64,000 nucleotides of DNA, from NCBI RefSeq assembly GCF_022698165.1, contig NZ_JALDAY010000004.1, positions 248,001 to 312,000 of the forward strand. The letters are read 5' to 3'. This document shows, one piece after another, positions 63,939 to 64,000 of the stretch. A program made the translations under genes and the position numbers. The notes under the pieces were generated by a model. The model was not told the DNA's origin. It was given only the letters and a program-made list of their open reading frames with translations, and did no database searches. Source of the DNA: Streptomyces cylindrosporus. Lineage in GTDB: Bacteria > Actinomycetota > Actinomycetes > Streptomycetales > Streptomycetaceae. Positions within the stretch are counted from its first letter, which is position 1. Every line of letters begins with the position of its first letter.

Positions 63939-64000
63939 GCGACCCCCTCACCCGTGCCCGTACCTGTGCCCGTGCCTCTGCCAAGCCTGCGTCCAACCGT

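Overview
This window is high-GC actinobacterial DNA and almost certainly a Streptomyces chromosome. The evidence is frequent GTG starts, 4-bp stop/start overlaps, strong G/C bias at third codon positions, and lineage markers: a conservon (CvnA/B/C with P450s), a WhiJ/Scr1-type regulator with a DUF397 partner, a DmdR1-type iron regulator, and putative CebR and DasR operators. From memory, the order serC ... carboxylase operon ... pdxH, citrate synthase, SIS protein, dmdR1, ... purU, sigma factor matches the S. coelicolor core region around SCO4366-SCO4409. I see no rRNA, tRNA, CRISPR array, intact insertion sequence or prophage.

Layout. 0-16.5 kb: tandem secreted paralogues, a CtpE-like P-type ATPase, an NCS2 purine permease, a MarR-MFS pair, small enzymes (GNAT, ThpR, aldo/keto reductase, Uma2, SGNH hydrolase), a membrane-anchored beta-propeller, a CebR-boxed GH5-CBM2 cellulase, and serC. 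16.6-22.6 kb (minus strand): a conservon with CvnA, CvnB, CvnC and two P450s but no CvnD GTPase. 22.8-28.4 kb: a fused FAD/Fe-S oxidoreductase, then a 44-aa lysine/proline-rich peptide gene with an excellent ribosome-binding site, a strong intercistronic hairpin, and an ABC half-transporter whose N terminus is extremely acidic. I regard the last three as the best candidate for an undescribed system (cationic peptide plus dedicated exporter). 28.4-33.5 kb: an accessory stretch with an EamA exporter, a methyltransferase, DUF6247 with a truncated partner, a DUF397/Scr1 pair and an MFS pump.

33.8-43.9 kb: a tightly overlapping eight-gene catabolic operon (TIGR03084-like, AtuA, acyl-CoA carboxylase beta and alpha, acyl-CoA dehydrogenase, acyl-CoA ligase, enoyl-CoA hydratase, TetR). 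It resembles acyclic-terpene/leucine-type pathways, and a perfect palindrome in its promoter is a likely site for the operon's own TetR. 43.8-50.6 kb: pdxH, citrate synthase, DUF4240, GNAT, a PAS/GAF protein, and a SIS protein divergent from dmdR1 with a DasR-like site between them. 51-64 kb: an alpha/beta-hydrolase lacking the nucleophile serine, an ABC exporter pair, a primase/polymerase-fold protein, an HTH-TPR regulator, a proline-rich membrane protein, a lipoprotein substrate-binding protein, an SCO4402-type protein, purU, and a zinc-finger anti-sigma/sigma pair.

Repeats. Four copies of a dispersed Streptomyces repeat occur, three of them between convergent genes. One intergenic region holds a ~207-bp nested inverted-repeat element. 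The 12-mer palindrome CACGCGCGCGTG recurs far above composition expectation. Gaps over about 300 bp are 33467-33825 (two operator-like sites), 49580-49897 (DasR-like site and hairpin), 50591-51114 (one inverted repeat) and 55259-55727 (nested inverted-repeat element).
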